DNA from: Papaver somniferum
Taxonomy: Eukaryota > Streptophyta > Magnoliopsida > Ranunculales > Papaveraceae
Assembly (NCBI RefSeq): GCF_003573695.1
Contig: NC_039363.1
Coordinates: 158,374,406-158,438,405, forward strand
DNA length: 64,000 nucleotides
Direction: 5' to 3'
Position numbers and translations under genes: made by a program
In this document: piece by piece, positions 34,386-46,859 of the stretch
How positions within the stretch are numbered: the first letter of the stretch is position 1
Layout of the letters: each line of letters begins with the position of its first letter
Notes under the pieces: generated by a model
What the model saw: the letters and a program-made list of their open reading frames with translations, nothing else
Told to the model about the DNA's origin: nothing
Databases searched by the model: none

Positions 34386-34619
34386 AGATAAATTGTTTAT
34401 GTTTCTCATAAAAGAATATTACCAACAAGACATGACAAAGAGAGATATTAATACTCTCTCATTATAGATACAGGTGCCCACACACTCACTAACCAATCTA
34501 TGAAGGACAAGTCACAGTGACAGCTCATAGTTACAAACCAATATATGAAGGACACGTCACAGTGATAGCTCATAGTTACAGCTCATTAATGACAGACAAT
34601 TAGAGATAGATAACTAACA
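34386..34619 (-). repeat. H left LTR (3' LTR)
   Basis: 234 bp. It contains a tandem pair of about 44 bp (unit ctatgaaggaca(a/c)gtcacagtga) also present in the right LTR. Confidence 0.93.
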
Positions 34620-34631
34620 CCCCCCTTCAAA
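34620..34631 (-). other. H polypurine tract
   Basis: The - strand reads gtttgaagggggg ending exactly at the LTR start TGTTAGTT. Confidence 0.8.
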
Positions 34632-36339
34632 CTGAAATGTGCTGAAGCTGTTGAATGCTGAAGACCTGAAGTTTGTCCTTTAACAATGCAAATCTAGGAC
34701 CAAGAAGACCTTTTGTAAAAATGTCTGTTATCTGGTCAATAGTAGAGATATAAGTAACCTGAAGAGATTTAGCTTGTACTCACTCTCTGACAAAATGAAA
34801 GTATAAAGCCATATACTTCATTTTGTTGTGAAAAACAGGATTAGAGGAAGTGAAATACCGATGTTGTTATCACAATGCAAAATAGGAGGTACTGGTAGAA
34901 GAATGAACAGGTCTTGCAGAAGTTGACGGCCATAGTCAAGTATTGTAAAGCACCAACTAAGGATCTAAATTCAGTTGGATTATCTAGAGCAGTACCATCA
35001 TGAACACTCAATTTGCCAGAAGAAGAAGCTGGTGTAGAACAAGGCTTAGCACCAACCATTTGTGTTTTATCCAATAAATCCAGAGCATATTTAGTTTGAC
35101 ACAGAAAAAGACCTAAGGCATTTCTATGAACTTCCAAACCCAAGAAATAATGGAGAGCACCCAAATTTTTAATGGGAAATGAGAACTTAAATGTGTAATG
35201 AGTTCAGTGCAATAAGTTGAGGAAGTACAAGTTAGGAGAATATCATCTACATAAACAAGTAGAACTGTGATTTTGTTGCCAATTTTCTGAACAAAAAGTG
35301 AGTGATCTGCTGATGAAGGCTTGAAATCCATGGCAACAAGAATTTTGAAGAGCTTGTCATACCATGCTCTTGGTGCCTGTTTTAGACCATAAATTGACTT
35401 ATAAAGTTTACAAATAAAATGAGGCTTATCATGATCAACAAAGCCTTGAGGTTGTTCCATAAACACACCTTCTTGTAAATCCCCATGTAGAAAAGCATTA
35501 CTTACGTCAAGTTGATGAATTTTCCAATCCAAGTGCACAGCCAAGGAAAGAAGCAATCTGATAGTTGTTGGTTTTGCTACAGGAGTGAATGTCTCATTAT
35601 AGTACAATCCAGCATGTTGATGAAAACCATTTTCCACAAGTCTAGATTTAAACTTTTCTATGGAACCATCAGCATGATATTTAATTCTATAGACCCACTT
35701 GCAACCTACAATGTTTTGACCAGGTTCAGGTTTTACAAGTGAGTATGTGCCAGCATTTAGTAATGTTGTATGTTCCTCCATCATAGAATTCTTCCATTTG
35801 GGAATTTTGATATCCTGAGAAAAGCAAGTTGGAGTGATATGAACTGCAGGACTTAGTAAAGCAGCTGGAAGAAGATGCTTGGTAGCAAAGTACATCTTGG
35901 GATTTATAATACCAGATTTACCCCTAGTCTGCATGGAATGCTCATTGTGAACCACAGAAGAATGTTGTTGAGGAGCAGGGGATGAAGTAATGGCTGAAGT
36001 TGGTGCCACAGTGGAGTATAATGAAGATATGAGTACATCTATAGACTGAGTGAATGAAGTCCGAGCAGAAGTTGTGGAAGGAAGTTCCTTAGCAAAATTT
36101 TCATAGCATAGAGTTAAAGCCGTGGTTGAAATGGATACTATTGAAGCATAACGAAAGATAGTTTCATTAAAAAGCACATGCCTTGATATATATACCTTTA
36201 CAGAGACTGGATCCATACATCTGTACCCTTTTTGCTGAGAACTATACCCAATGAATATACAAGGTGCACTTCTTGGAGCAAGTTTATGAGAAGTGTAAGG
36301 TCTTAACCAATGATAACACACACAGCCAAAACTTCTCAA
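34632..36339 (-). pseudogene. H pol: integrase end, reverse transcriptase, RNase H remnant
   Basis: 35113-36339 runs from the integrase C-terminal region (RSFGCVCYHWLRPY, CIFIGYSSQQKGYRC, ISRHVLF) into RT with [41 protein letters not shown] and an intact YVDDILL. A frameshift near 35160 leads into 34841-35164 (YFLGLEVHR, SLVGALQYLT). Right after LQYLT the sequence jumps to the RNase H end (DNN ... NPVFHNKMKYMALYFHFVRE, IDQITDIFTKGLLGPRF), read down to about 34632. Roughly 100 residues with the catalytic acids of RNase H are missing. Confidence 0.88.
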
Positions 36340-37362
36340 AAATGAGTAAGTAGGAGATTTACCAAATAATTTCTCAAGTGGAGAAAGAGATTGAATGCTC
36401 TTTGTAGGTAATCTATTTATGGTATAGTTTGCAGTGAGAAAAGAATCAACCCAAAAAGAATCAGGAAGATTTGCTTGGATAAGAAAAGTTCTACCTACGT
36501 CTAGTAAATGTCTGTGCTTGGCCTCATATGTACCATTTTGTTCTGAGGTATATGGACAAGTGAATTCATGTTAAATGCCATGCAGTTGAGGGAAAGCTGA
36601 AACTTCTTTATTAATGAACTCTCCACCACCATCAGTTCTGATAGTGATAATTTTAGTGGATAATTGATTTTCTATTTGAGTTTTGAAGGTAAAGAAAGTA
36701 GTCTTGAAATAATATTTTAGCTTTAAGAGGAAATAACCATCAAAACTTGGAGAAATCATCAATAACATTGACATAGTAGAGATATCCACTATTTGACATT
36801 ACAGGAGCAGGGCCCCAAAGATCCATATGTAAAATCTCTAAAGGTTTAGAAGTACTAGAAGTAGAAAGACTGAAAGGAATTATGTGAGATTTCCCTAACT
36901 GACATCACTCACAGAAGAGTGGTGTTTTTATTACAGTGGAATCAAAAAATTTACACACTTTTTGCAAAGTTTGAAAAGATGGATGAGCCAATATGTGATG
37001 CCTGGTAGCTGGAGTGGCTTTGATAATGTGGAGAGCTTTTGGTGGTAGGTGAAAGTTAATTTGATATAATCCATTAACATGAGGGCCCTGCAGCAGAATC
37101 TTCCCATATTGAAGATCCTACACAGCATAATCAGATGGTGAAAAAGTGATGGTACAATGATTATCAGTAGTGAATTTGTGGACTGATAAAATATTGTGAG
37201 AACAAGCAGGTACATGTCAAACATTTTGAAGAGTAAAATTCTTAGCAGAAGTAGGTAAAGATACAGACCCAGTAGAATGAATGGCCATACCTTCTCCATT
37301 AGCTGTCTGAATATCTTCATAACCATCATAAGCTGTATAATCTTCAAGAGTTGAGCTGTCAT
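36340..37362 (-). pseudogene. H pol: protease/pre-integrase and integrase core (frame-broken)
   Basis: 36571-36789 carries RTDGGGEFINKEV, the second integrase Asp. From 36590 down to 36340 another frame shows PYTSEQNGTYEAKHRHLLD (usual form NGxxERKHRH) and FWVDSFLTANYTINRLPT. The stretch 36931-37362 is open in one frame but its recognisable content (the GAG-pre-integrase zone) is scattered across frames. Protease residues are not clear. Confidence 0.75.
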
Positions 37363-37365
37363 TGG

Positions 37366-38457
37366 TTATGTGATGATTTTCTCCACTGTCAGCAACCAGG
37401 GATTCTCACCAAAAATATTAGCTGCAGCTAGCATAGCTTGGAGATTCTTTGGTGGTGATTTTCCTTGATAAGAAAAGTTTAACCTATGAGAGCATTCTGG
37501 AGCAAGATGATCAGCATCACCACATATTTGAAATGGAGTCTTCACACCAGAGACCATAGATGCAGTAGTTGGAACAGAAGTAAAAGTTGGAGCAGCAGGT
37601 CTAAATGATGATGAATTGAAAGCACCTCTATATGAAGGATGAAAAGGTCGCTTGCCTCTGTAATTAGGACTATGACCACCTCTCATAACCGATTGAAGAC
37701 TACGAAATGAATATGATGATGGAGATGAATGTAATTGATTATTTTTGTAATTGTTATGAACCAGAAAATCCTTATTCTTAGTATCTGCAGTGATAGACTT
37801 AGATCTAGTAGATAAAACAATTTCTTCACTAAGAAGAAGATTATGTAATTCAACACTTGTGACTGGTGGATATCTTACTCGAATTGACGTAGCGAAAGCA
37901 TCAAATGCAGAGCTCAAACTTGATAGTGTTTTTACCACAATTTCGCCATCACTTACAATTGACCCTGCAACAGCCAAAACATCAACAACTTTCTTGATTT
38001 CGGAGATATAACTGGTGATAGAACCATTTCCAAGAAGAATTGACTGCAATTTGGTGCGTAGTTGAATCGTGTGAGTAGCAGAAACTTGTGAGAATCGATT
38101 TTGAATATTTTTCCACAAAGCAAAAGCAGATGTTGCACCAGCAAATTAAGGAACAACAGTTTCAGACATCGTAGAATAAAGAAGGAGACTAATTGTAGAA
38201 ACTTCATCCTTCCACAGAAGATATGCTGGATTAGATATAGTTCCAATAAACTTGGGTGGACAAACAATTGTACCAGTGATGTAATCAGTAGATCTAAACT
38301 TTGTGAGACGAGCAAGAAACAAAGATTTCCAGGTGAGAAAATTGTCCTCTTTAAGTTTAAGAATAACAATGTTAGCCAATTGATGAAGAGGATATTTGGA
38401 ATCAATTTTGGTGGATCCATAGTAATTGATAAGATGAAAACAAAAAAGAGGAAACAA
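37366..38457 (-). pseudogene. H gag
   Basis: 38146-38457 carries the gag start (LKLKEDNFLTWKSLFLARL, YLLWKDEVSTISLL), then one TAA at 38146-38148. The same frame continues as 37366-38118 with NIQNRFSQVSATHTIQLRTKLQ, YISEIKKVVDVLA and an Arg/Ser/Pro-rich tail. The zinc knuckle reads FQICGDADHLAPEC: the first Cys of CX2CX4HX4C is replaced by Phe. Frame at the very N-terminus is disturbed near 38420. This is the UBN2-type copia gag that forms the particle. Confidence 0.85.
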
Positions 38458-38668
38458 TAAAGAAAATTGATATAAAGAAGAAATGGATCAAGATTCCATA
38501 TCTGAAAAAAAAAATGAACTACTGAGAAACACAGTAAAAACGAGTGATGGAGATGATGAAAAAGAGAAAAGAAAAACACTCGTCTGAAGATGAAGGTTGA
38601 GCTCAAAAGAATGCCATTAATGGCGATAAAATTTGGATCGAATTCCCTCAGAAATTATCATTTCTGAG

Positions 38669-38679
38669 TCTGATACCAA
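38669..38679 (-). other. H primer binding site (tRNA-iMet type)
   Basis: The - strand reads TGGTATCAGAC directly after the LTR end ATCT. Confidence 0.88.
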
Positions 38680-38912
38680 GATAGATTGTTTATGTTTATC
38701 TAAAAAGAATATTACCAACAAGACAGGACAAAGAGAGATATTAATACTCTCTCATTACAGACACAGGTTCCCACACACTCACTAACCAATCTATTAAGGA
38801 CACGTCACAGTGACAGCTCATAGTTACAAACTAATCTATGAAGGACACGTCACAGTGACAGCGCATAGTTACAGCTCATTAATGACAGACGGTTAGAGAT
38901 AGATAACCAACA
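38680..38912 (-). repeat. H right LTR (5' LTR)
   Basis: 233 bp, matches 34386-34619, followed by the TSD ccaac. Confidence 0.93.
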
Positions 38913-38917
38913 CCAAC

Positions 38918-39941
38918 ATCCTACACGGTTCTATTCATTAAACACAGTTCACGCCATTTCACCACTTTTTCCAGCTTAACTGACAGCACCAACAACACTA
39001 GTTCCATCTCCATCTAAGCTTCTTCACAGATCCATAATAGCCATCTAACCCACAAAAGCAGCTCCATCTTCTACAACTGAATCTTCTCGCTTCAAAACTC
39101 AATCCACCAATCTGCACACGACCATTCTAACCACCACTGCCCGATCATCTTCTAGCTCAAAACATCTCATAGAAGCAACAAACAACAACGTCAGTTCCTT
39201 TTCCCTTTCAAACATGCAGTGACAACCCAATTGCAACAAAGACTCAAATCCCATTGAACCATGACCCAATCACCTTAATCTCGACCCAAACTCACCATGC
39301 TTAATCGACATCCACATCAGATATCCATGAATATCACCATTTCTCGAAATTAAATTCAAGTAAAATCCAAATCAAACCTAACTTTCAAAGCCATCACAGT
39401 TTGTCTTGATTTCTTCATTTTCTTGCTACTAAAAGTAAATTTAACATAAACCCAATCTTATTCATACACCTCGCTTCCGATTTCAACTTGAATCGAACCC
39501 AATCTTCCATATTTAACGGCAACATCTTGTTGTTCTTAAATTATAAACCCTCTCTTCAACCTCCACCTGCAGTTCTTCATACACAGACCCCATCACTGTT
39601 TTCTCGGTGAATACCCTTGTCTTGACCAAGATAAATAAACTCGACCTAGTTGTTGACTTTAAGGTAAAACTGGTTTAAGCACCCGAGCTTCTGGATGCGG
39701 ACTACCAACTGAAATGGAAATCTCTATTCAACTGCTGATCCTGCGAGACTGACAGATTAGTTTCATCGTTCTTTCGTTTTTGGCTTCATCTTTTTGCTCT
39801 AATTGAGTGATTTTGTACTCCAAATGACTTTCAAATCACCTATAAAACTCAAAACTACACATAAGATACATAATTCACACAAAAATAACAAAGAAAGCTT
39901 AAGCAATAGATAATAAATCAAGATGTTCTAGACACCTATCA
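38918..39941 (-). repeat. Element K, piece 3, ending at a junction with D
   Basis: Non-coding. It ends with gacacctatca, so the - strand would start TGATAGGTGTC, an acceptable LTR start; immediately after it, element D's RNase H reading frame begins in mid-domain. This suggests K inserted into D and that this is K's U3 end. The five bases tatgg (39942-39946) would be the TSD; the other copy is not in the window. Confidence 0.42.
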
Positions 39942-39943
39942 TA

Positions 39944-41598
39944 TGGTACATGCACTAAGGATAGAGTTCGAAGAACATACTAATAATATCGTGGAATATG
40001 AGGATGTTATCCACGACCTCTGTCTGATCATCGATTTTGGAATAACAGATATCTGGCACACAAGTGATTCATAACTGGTCATGTATCAGATAGAACTTAG
40101 ATACAATACCCACGGTGAAGACTTGGCTGAATACATGACATTGACACAAAATCTAGATCATAGATTAGCAACATAACGTTCAGAAATTTGTGTAGAAAAG
40201 ATAAACGCCGTGCAGATGCACTTGTATACATTTCATCAATGATGAGGGACGAAACGACCACATCTATCAAAATAGGGTGTGTGTACGAACCATCAATTCA
40301 TCCCAAGATGATCTAAACAGTTGAAGATGACGTCGGGGAAGACATAATCGATGATACCCTCGACGACAATGTCCATATGGAGAAAGCTAGCAATGAGAAT
40401 ACCAGCAATGCCGAAGATTGGAGGACCTACGTGCATCAGTATCTCGAAGAGGGGATTCTTCCCATAGATGCCAAAGAAGCAATAAAGATACAAGTGAAGT
40501 CAGGGACGCATCAACTGCACGATGGAATCTTATACAAAAAATCATTCATGAGACCACTGCTACGATATTTATCTAAGCAAGAAGGTCATCGCATCTTGAC
40601 TGACATCCATTACATGGATACAGGTAACCATGGCGGAATGAGATTACTAGCACATAAGGACAAAATGCAAGGGTACTACTTTCCATACATGGTTGAAGAC
40701 GCTGCAAAGCTAGCCAAAAGATATAAAGAATGTCAGCATTTTTCCAAAAGAATATCCACGACCCATCAACGGAATTAAACTCCGTTCTCTGGCCATTTGA
40801 GAAATGGGAATCGATATCGTCGGACCACTGGTAGAAGGGACGGGAAATGACGCTTCTTGATCGTAGCAACATATTATTTTAGGAAACGGTATTATTTCGC
40901 TTCTTAAGGCGAAATCTCTAACAAGGATCAGAGATGTAGATATGTTTACCTTCATATTTTAAAACATCACATGCAGGTTTCGTACACCCACGGCTATCGT
41001 CTCTGATAATGGTAAACAGCTGCAGGGAAAAAAGATTTATATATTGTTCGATGCCTTCAAAGTACAAAAGAACAAATCCGCTCTCATCCACCCGCAAAGT
41101 AACAAGAAGGAAGAAGCAACGAACAATACCATGTCTCTCAATCTCGAAAAGACGTTGAATGAATACAAGAATTGATGGTGCGAACAACTACATAATACGT
41201 TGTGGGCATACTGAACTACCAGGCGATCGTCCATAGGGGAATCCCTTTTCTTGCTTACCTTTGGTGAGGCATTCATTCCAATGGAAATAATCCTACCAAC
41301 AACAAAGACGAAGGCTTGAGAAAAGAATCTTATGATGGATTTGATACTGGCAAGGTTAGACGACCTCGAAGATAGAAGGGAAACCGCTCTTCAAAGAATG
41401 AAGAATCACCAACAAAGATTATCAAGGGAATACAACGAAAAAGTGAAGCTTCGAAACTTTGTAGAAGGACAGTATGTGCTCCGCACCATCCCAGAATACC
41501 AGCGGGAGAGGAAATGGGGAAAGTTATCACCAACACGAGGAGGACCATACATAATCCACGACATCGCAGGAAAGGATCCTACTACCCGTGTAATATGA
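39944..41598 (+). pseudogene. D pol: archaeal-type RNase H end and integrase
   Basis: 39947-40240 shows HALRIEFEEHTNNIVEYEDVI and YQIELRYNTHGEDLAEYM in spite of stops: the second RNase H of Tat elements. 40377-40778 has the integrase N-terminal module (EDWRTYVHQYLEEGILPID, YKKSFMRPLLRYL, HYMDTGNHGGMRLL, KECQHFSKR; the first Cys of CxxC reads Tyr). The core is in pieces (GIDIVGPLVEGTGN near 40810, AIVSDNGKQL near 41000). 41332-41598 holds the C-terminal domain (REYNEKVKLRNFVEGQYVLR, GKLSPTRGGPYIIHDI). Several stops; inactive. Confidence 0.85.
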
Positions 41599-41839
41599 AG
41601 GGAAAATTCCTTAGACATACAGGGAATGCAATATACCTCAAGCCACAATATCCATAAGTAGTACAGCATTGCACCTGCGTCAAGCTCACCAGAAGAAAAA
41701 ATTGGTATAGCCGCTTAACGTGTTTCTATCTCTGGAAGAGGAGTAACAAACCCCAATCTTCAATCAAATCGGAAATTTTTGTTATCATCGAACACCTTTA
41801 AAGCCATTAGTTACGTCAGCAATAATGTGGGGCCAGGGA

Positions 41840-42165
41840 ATGCACCACCGGTCCCCACACATGAAGAACCGGAGCAAGCAGCACCGAGCTCAAAAAATCA
41901 TACTGGGGAAATCACTTGCATGCAATCTCTCCGGACTCCCCTGTCAGTGTCTATGAGTGTATGACTAAGGGGAAGACTTCTAGCAGAAAGAAATATCCAA
42001 CATGACATGAATTTGTCAGCTCAGTAGAACGGGAGTTTGTAAATATTTAGTTATACAACATGTCTCTGAGAGTTTATCAGACCCCCACCTTTCAAGAATA
42101 TCCTGGCATGGGATGGTTTAATGGGGTGACAGGTTCACACATGACACAAGGTAAAACCTTCGTGG
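41840..42165. other. Conserved non-coding block where pol and antisense gene converge (D copy)
   Basis: Shares many blocks with 47120-47430 in C and with the reverse complement of about 63655-63960 in F: cggactc(c/t)cctgt, gtctatga(g/a)tgtatgac, agacccccac and ggggtgacaggttc in the same order and spacing. In D it lies between the end of integrase and the end of the opposite-strand gene. A role as 3' end/termination region for both transcripts is a guess. Confidence 0.7.
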
Positions 42166-42388
42166 CATTACGATCAAACAATCACATACAACATTAACAA
42201 GCAAAATTGTAATGTAGGAACGACACGACAACGCTCATAACAAGAAATTAATATTACAAAAAAAATAACAAGAAGTTAATGGTTTCATTCATAAGAGTTG
42301 ATTACAAACTTCGAAATACAAAATACTACATAAAATTTTACAATGTTTTTTTCAAGATAAGTAATCAACAACGATCAACATGATGACA

Positions 42389-43012
42389 CTACTTTTGACT
42401 AGAAGGAACACTTCTACCAGAAGAAGGTCCCAATGTAGTATGTAGAGGATCAGGAGCATGACGAAGGTTATATGCTTTCTTAATTCCGTTTTTCAAAAGA
42501 CTATGTTCCACCTGACTGAGAGTTTTATTAACTTCAAGGGAAAGATGACGACGAGCTTCAACTTTGAAGACATCCAAATTGGTTTCAGATTGCTTCAACT
42601 CCATCTTCTTTGGCACTTACATCTCGTGAATTAGCGAACCCTTTATAATACTTGTCATGTCCTTGATGCGTGACTAATTTAGATTGAGCCTTTTCCAGTT
42701 TTTATCTACAACGAGAAGCTTTCCCTCGAGGTATACAAAATTAAAGAAAGGGTTATTGGAGAAATATAAACAACTACGCACGACGGATATACAACTAAAT
42801 TCGACATAACCCGAAGCTACTTTTAACTCATCTACGACGACGTCATGAGCTTCGTCGAGGAAATCATATTCGTTGGAGAGTTTTCGGTAATGTAGATGTG
42901 GTTATTCCTAAGGTCGAGTTTGCATGATCCAACTCTACCTGCTTCATAGAATCAAGATGACGAATATTATTATCTTCATTGGTGATCCTCTCAATCCCCT
43001 TCTTCAACCTAT
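42389..43012 (-). pseudogene. D antisense gene, C-terminal part
   Basis: 42389-42616 encodes EVNKTLSQVEHSLLKNGI, matching EINKTLTKIDQGLLREHGI of the F gene at about 63210-63275. 42617-42760 in broken frames matches its upstream part (LEKAQSKLV, GHDKYYKGFANSRD compared with LKKAQSDVV, GQARYYEGMAGSRD). Predicted coiled coil. Element C begins at 43018, and the gene continues at 50189. Confidence 0.75.
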
Positions 43013-43017
43013 ACATA

Positions 43018-43554
43018 TGTATACGCCAAAAAATACCTTGACACGTGGACGGCGATTATGAGCTGAAGCTGGATACAAGCATACAACGGCACACACTGAA
43101 TCAATTCTAAATCTGCTTAGAATCTAAGCTAATGTCATTTTGGTAATAAATGAGCATCCTCTTTTCCTATAAAACAGAGGAGATAAGGTGGAGAGAGGGG
43201 GGACTTTTTGGTCGGAAAAATAGGGAAGTAAGAGAAAAAGGTTGAAGAGCCTTCATTCTCTATCTGGAAGGTTGAAGAGCCTTCGTTCCCTATCTTTGCT
43301 CACTCAATACCTTTACTGGACTTCATTCTTATTAATGAAGTTCATCAATTTCTTGTAACATCAATGAATAATAACATCAATCTTTCATTTTCCCGTGGAT
43401 GTAGACACACAGTTGTCGAACAACGTTGATTATTGTGTCAATCTCTTATTTTACTTGTTTACATTTCATCTTATTTACTTGTTGTTTTATGGTTTAAATT
43501 TAGATCCAATGATCTTGTTCATTTGATTGTTCTACTAGAAAAATGGAAGTAACA
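43018..43554 (+). repeat. C left LTR (5' LTR)
   Basis: 537 bp. A TATA box (cctataaaac) is near 43167-43176. Compared with the right LTR it has an extra tandem copy of about 31 bp (aaggttgaagagccttc...) near 43238-43300. Confidence 0.93.
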
Positions 43555-43573
43555 ATTTGGCGCTAGAAACAGG
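43555..43573 (+). other. C primer binding site candidate
   Basis: atttggcgctagaaacagg begins at the LTR end. The TGGCGC core is usual for gypsy primer sites, but I cannot name the tRNA. Confidence 0.55.
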
Positions 43574-44189
43574 GAATTTGTAAAGAATTTATTCTACCTG
43601 TTCCCGATCTATTTATTTTTTTTTCAAGCTTTTCTTTTGAAACTGAATTAGACTTTACAAATTTTCAATCTACTGTTTTTTATTACGATTGAAATTGGTA
43701 TTCAATTTTATAAATTTTCGATCCATTGTTCTTGAGAACGATTCCATGAAGATCAATTCGTTCTTTTGGACTTGTTTTCTGAGTCCTGGGTCTCTAAAAT
43801 GGGTCTTCGACCTTTTTTGATACATTTTATCCAAAAACAACTTTTAGATGATTTTCACTTAGATGCGGTGCTTTGTTCATGTGTATTGAATGGTTCTTGG
43901 GGTACTAAAATGTACAGACTTGTGAGATTCCCAAGGAAAAACGAGCTTTGTATTCAGTCTTTGAACATACCTCTGACCTGTTTTTGAACCATCGTGTTTA
44001 AAATTTGATATCTACCTAACCATTGGATTTGTTTCTACTAGTTTGGATTTGTTTCCACTAGCGGTGTTGGTTTCTAACCCAGTACTGTTTAATTTTATCG
44101 TTTTTTCCAAACCTCTAATGTTTTCATGGTGGGACGAGCAAAGCCTCTCTTTGCTTCCATGTTGGGATGACCACCAGTTTGTTCTCCAA
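43574..44189 (+). other. C leader region
   Basis: T-rich sequence with short ORFs (for example 43766-43987) that show no domain. Would be the 5' leader of the C transcript. Nothing else recognised. Confidence 0.5.
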
Positions 44190-46520
44190 CTATTTTTGAT
44201 GTGCAGGGACTACACACCGACGATGCAATTCAGACCAGTCGACGATGCTTCAAACGGAGTGGGTTTATGATTGGATTGATTGTCTACCGAAAGCAAAACA
44301 ACAGACTATGTAAAGCTGCTACATACCATCAACGTGAAAAGCTACCTGAAGTACTGAACGATGCCAAAGTCCGACGATGGTAATACAAATCTGTTGACGG
44401 TGACAGAAAGCCTGAAGTGTAAATCCGATGATAGCTCCGGTCCCAGTTCAAGGATTCAATCTAAGACTGATGATGCAGTCCCCATGGATGGACACATCAG
44501 CTCCGACACGACCAAAATACTAGAAGATCACCTATACGAATAATTGCTTGTTTTACTTTTGTGCAGGCCTCCTAGACCATGAGAATGAGATACAATTCGC
44601 AGTCCAGGTGAAAATGTTGATAACCCACAGTTAAAACTAAAGCAATGCTGCTAAACAAAGACTTCAAGGTCGAGCATAGGACGAGGAAGCGCCAGTTCCA
44701 CATCACCGATGATGGATCCAGTCCAGTTCAAGGTTGCTTTACAGCGAGCTGCTTTATAAACCGACGCCGATGAAAACCAAAGTACGATGCCAAAGGATTC
44801 TGCTCGACACTCCAATGACGAAGACTAGCTTAATTCCAACGATTGCTTCGGACCAATCCAAAGTCGCAGTACAGCCGCTATGTAACGGCAGCGTAACCAG
44901 CTCAAGACCGACGACGATGGTGCAGAACCTTGCAACAATGGTGCGAAGCATAGAACGATGATGGTGCTAAGCACAAGGATGAAACTCAAACAACAGTGCT
45001 GATAGTACCTGGAAGTGTAGTTCGTACGGAGTTGCTATAGCTACGATCCGAAGTACAAACCTGATGACAATGATGACCCCACGACGGCATAACTATGATC
45101 CTCATTCCGGTGATACAGCTCCAATTATCCACTCCGACCATGCACAATTCTGCTAAGATCCGGCTACGAAGATCTCCGAAGACAATGAGCCAAAGTCTTC
45201 CCATGACGATCCAAAATCTTACTAGGATGATGATCCCCGAAGATGATACAGCTCCGTTGCCAGCTAGAAAGCCAAGCTAGAAGAAGAAAAAAAGGGGACC
45301 AAGAGAATTTGCAGTTGAGCTCAAGGAATAATCTTCGAAGTAGGATCTCCCGATGATCGATTCTATGTTTCTCTTCTACGCAGGTTTCTGACTCTTTGAA
45401 TGTTCAAACCCATCGGTTCCACAATGATGCAAAGTCCGAGATAGTAACGTACCGTCAGTACACGTGAGAAGAAATTCCATTGTCAAGAGGATAAGGGCAT
45501 CTACGAGCTCATTGGAACAACACGGAGTGCATTCATCGGTTTGGAGTACAATCAGCAATGCAACTACTGCATACCAAGGATCGACAGGACTCAGAAATTA
45601 TAATGAAGTATCTTTCCTAAAGAACGAAGACGATGGCTCACCAGCTGATACCACCATCAAATCTCGGGACGATGATAGAGCCAACTGCCAAGTCCAGCAA
45701 CCATGAAACCGGGAATGATGCATAGTCTTGCAACGATGATACAAATCCGAAGATGAAGATAAAGGAGTAAAGCTGGACGATGATTCAAAGTTCGATGCAG
45801 GGGAACCCAAGTTCAACTACGATGATGTGAAGTCCTGTGACGATGATGCACAGTCCATCTGATGATGAGAGCTTCGATCTGATGACAACGAGAACAGCAC
45901 CGGTCCTCCATATTGAAGTACCAGAGCAGCCCAACTCTGATGATTGCTCCGGTCCTTCATTCCGAAGTTGTAAACCAGCCCAATTCCGATGACTGCTTCG
46001 ATCCTCCAGTTCAGGCGAAGATGACTACCCCGCAGCATAAACCAGTTCAACAAGGGGCAGTACTTGTTTTTAACAATGAAGAGTGATTTTAATTCAAGCT
46101 TATTATACTAAGAATGGTTCTTCCTTATATACTTCTTATTTCACATACTTCATGCCCAAGGATGACGATGACAGCCCCGATCCTCATACCAATGATGAGA
46201 AGTACTGCAACGATGATATAAATTCTGATGCCGATGATGCAAGCTCTGGCAATGATGAAATCCGGTGACGATGAGTAGGCAAGGACTGGCGACGAGGATG
46301 CATGGGCTGTTGACGCTGAACCAAACACTGATGCCTACTATGAACCAGCGTCCAATGAAGATGAACCAGATCCAAACGATGATGCTTCCCCAACACTCCA
46401 TCGGACAATCCACAAATCCAATGACGACGACGACACAATCTGCTAAAAGACGAAGATTCAATCCATAACAGCAAGGCGATAGGGCGAAGCCAAAGATCCA
46501 CAGGATATAGTTTTATACAA
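44190..46520 (+). repeat. C interior: decayed GAT/CCGATGAT-rich repeat region
   Basis: Many diverged recurrences of motifs such as cgatgatgca, ccgatga(t/c)tgct(c/t)cgg and tccagttcaagg without a fixed period. Every frame is broken into ORFs under 110 codons and none shows a domain. It looks like an old minisatellite-like expansion inside the element, or a very decayed low-complexity coding region. Confidence 0.55.
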
Positions 46521-46859
46521 GTTAAATGAGAAGGTTCTCACCAACCTTGATGTGGCTTACGGTCTCGAATCAGTTGGAAATGAAGCGGGCAAAGCTAAGA
46601 TGGAGTTCATGCCCTTGCTAATAGCGATGTTCCACAAATCATACATACGTATGTACATAGGTTTTTATAACGCATTGCATTCTCATTTAGCATATTCAAA
46701 AGAGAATTAGGGCAAACACCACCGCTCTTTTGGGGGCAGTAGTTTTTGCTTTCGCAAGCTTTGACAACCAACTTTCATAACCAAAAAGGGACGTACACAC
46801 ATCACCCACAACAAAAAGGTCTGTAAATACTCACCACCTTACATTTCGGCAATACATAC

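Larger units (their letters stand above)
34386..38912 (-). mobile_element. Element H: Ty1/copia LTR retrotransposon, complete ends
   Basis: 4.5 kb with TSD ccaac at 34381-34385 and 38913-38917. Short LTRs (34386-34619 and 38680-38912), a tRNA-iMet primer site next to the right LTR and a purine tract next to the left LTR set the - strand orientation. The gag and pol order is copia. The LTRs differ at roughly 18 of 234 positions by eye. The LTR termini are TG...CT rather than TG...CA. Pol has frameshifts and lacks the central RNase H, so H is inactive. Likely Retrofit/Ale-like by its short LTRs and RT sequence. Confidence 0.92.

Noticed and set aside
37953..38606. 217-codon hydrophobic ORF over the H gag start
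   Set aside because: Out of frame with the recognised gag motifs in 38146-38457; a frame shadow.
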